Positions 6,169-6,398 of a DNA stretch of 6,398 nucleotides are shown here, piece after piece. Within the stretch, counting starts at the first letter, position 1, and the number at the start of each line of letters is the position of its first letter. A program made the position numbers and the translations under genes. The notes under the pieces were generated by a model that made no database searches, was not told where the DNA came from, and saw only the letters and a program-made list of their open reading frames with translations. The stretch is from Hyphomicrobiales bacterium (GTDB lineage: Bacteria; Pseudomonadota; Alphaproteobacteria; Rhizobiales; Afifellaceae), in NCBI GenBank assembly GCA_013812985.1, contig JACCSN010000604.1:1-6398 (forward strand). The letters run 5' to 3'.

Positions 6169-6198
6169 TTGACGCGGCGAGCTCTGTTCTTCCAGATT
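6169..6198 (+). promoter_or_regulatory. Weak candidate promoter for gcvPA
   Basis: TTGACG (6169-6174), the same -35-like hexamer as upstream of the kinase gene, is followed after 18 bases by CAGATT (6193-6198), which matches the -10 consensus at only three positions. It would give a leader of roughly 50 bases. TTTGACA at 6109-6115 is a better -35 box but lacks a partner, so the true start may differ. Confidence 0.25.
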
Positions 6199-6241
6199 GC
6201 CGAACTCGCGATCCAAGGCCACGAGCGCCGGCCGCACCCAC

Positions 6242-6245
6242 GGAG
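6242..6245 (+). promoter_or_regulatory. Ribosome-binding site deciding the gcvPA TTG start
   Basis: GGAG lies 7 bases before TTG 6253. The next in-frame ATG (6274) has no purine-rich site before it. The in-frame ATG at 6145 would add 36 arginine-rich residues unlike the family. The site therefore selects TTG 6253. Confidence 0.6.
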
Positions 6246-6252
6246 TCGAAGC

Positions 6253-6398
6253 TTGCAGCGAGCGCATCCCTATATGCCCAATTCGGTCCCGACGCTCAAA
6301 GCGGAGATGCTGCGGGCGATCGGCGCCGGTTCGGTCGAGGAACTGTTTGAGCAGATCCCCGAGGATCACCGCTATCGCAAGCCGCTCGACCTGCCGCC
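6253..6398 (+). CDS. gcvPA: Glycine decarboxylase (P protein) subunit 1, N-terminal part
   Basis: The first 48 codons of GcvPA run off the right edge. In organisms with a split P protein, GcvPA and GcvPB together form the pyridoxal-phosphate enzyme that decarboxylates glycine and passes the aminomethyl group to lipoylated GcvH. After LQRA, the sequence HPYMPNSVPTLKAEML, then IGAGSVEELFEQIPEDHR and a proline-rich LDLPP, follows the family opening (YxPxSxxxxxEMLxxIGxxSxxELFxxIPxxxR). Start TTG 6253 is chosen because GGAG sits 7 bases upstream and the homology-like region begins at HPYMP, three codons later; ATG 6274 would cut into it. The catalytic lysine is on GcvPB in split enzymes and would be off-window. 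Usually gcvT and gcvH precede gcvPA; here about 850 bases without a gene do, so gcvPA probably starts its own transcript or follows a rearrangement. Confidence 0.85.
   Translation, partial: MQRAHPYMPNSVPTLKAEMLRAIGAGSVEELFEQIPEDHRYRKPLDLP

Larger units (their letters stand above)
5399..6252. other. Long intergenic region rich in inverted repeats, no convincing gene
   Basis: About 850 bases separate the divergent kinase gene and gcvPA, very long compared with the 0-57 base gaps elsewhere on either strand. Every reading frame here gives arginine-, proline-, serine- and alanine-rich peptides with no recognisable domain, no membrane segments and no good ribosome site. What it does hold is a series of hairpin-forming sequences, listed separately: a REP-like pair, a palindrome, a multi-hairpin block, a GNRA-capped stem, a 12-bp inverted repeat and a stem before gcvPA. 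It must also contain the promoters of both flanking genes. A short A6 tract at 5706-5711 stands out in the GC-rich sequence. It may be a degenerate gene, an accumulation of palindromic repeats, or a structured RNA locus; I cannot decide from sequence alone. Confidence 0.7.

Noticed and set aside
5714..6241. 175-codon and other overlapping open frames in the gcvPA upstream region, both strands
   Set aside because: All are Arg/Pro/Ser/Gly-rich, run through the inverted repeats, and lack ribosome sites and domains. Long open frames are expected by chance at this GC content.
5750..6250. Glycine riboswitch expected before a gcv gene
   Set aside because: I searched both strands by eye for the conserved GCCGAAGG-GCAA and CTCAGG-AAA core pieces and found no match; GCCGAGGA at 6026-6033 is not in the right context. 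A covariance-model search would settle it.
6145..6252. In-frame ATG at 6145 as the gcvPA start
   Set aside because: It would add 36 residues rich in Arg and His, unlike the family N-terminus, and lacks a ribosome site. GGAG spacing supports TTG 6253.

Overview
The window is GC-rich throughout (roughly two-thirds G+C by eye) and densely packed in its first 5.4 kb. It shows ATGA/TGATG gene overlaps, many GTG/TTG starts, and a glycine decarboxylase of the split (GcvPA) type. Together these fit an alphaproteobacterium, probably of the Hyphomicrobiales (Rhizobiales). That placement is inference from style and gene content; no taxonomic marker gene is present.

Left part (1-3231, + strand) is the distal end of a carbohydrate ABC-import operon. 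It holds the last 74 codons of a MalF-type permease, a complete MalG-type permease with an unusually large periplasmic insertion, a complete MalK/UgpC-type ATPase, and a TIM-barrel sugar-phosphate isomerase/epimerase-like protein. The genes overlap or lie about 10 bases apart, so they are very likely one transcript. The substrate-binding protein and the rest of MalF would lie left of the window. The permeases and ATPase import a sugar or sugar-like compound and the TIM-barrel enzyme presumably begins its metabolism; the substrate cannot be read from the sequence. A ribosome site and ATGA start at the isomerase stop lead into no recognisable gene, which hints that the operon was once longer.

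Middle part (3329-5398, - strand) converges on that operon. A GTG-started ATP-NAD kinase family protein (AcoX-like) lies upstream of an EamA/DMT-family membrane transporter, 57 bases apart and probably co-transcribed. A candidate promoter lies directly upstream of the kinase gene.

Right part: 5399-6252 (about 850 bases) contains no gene I can defend. It is rich in inverted repeats: a convergent pair of C/G-rich REP-like hairpins, a near-perfect palindrome, a multi-hairpin block, a GNRA-capped stem, and a 12-bp perfect inverted repeat with a competing short hairpin. At 6253 the + strand gene gcvPA (glycine decarboxylase subunit 1) begins with a TTG codon behind a well-placed GGAG and runs off the window. 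No gcvT or gcvH lies directly before it, and I could not find a glycine-riboswitch core in the leader.

The protein genes are ordinary members of known families. The parts most worth a second look are the structured intergenic region before gcvPA, the extended periplasmic loop of the permease, the truncated-looking operon end at 3228, and the kinase-transporter pair. I see no CRISPR array, transposase, tRNA or rRNA.
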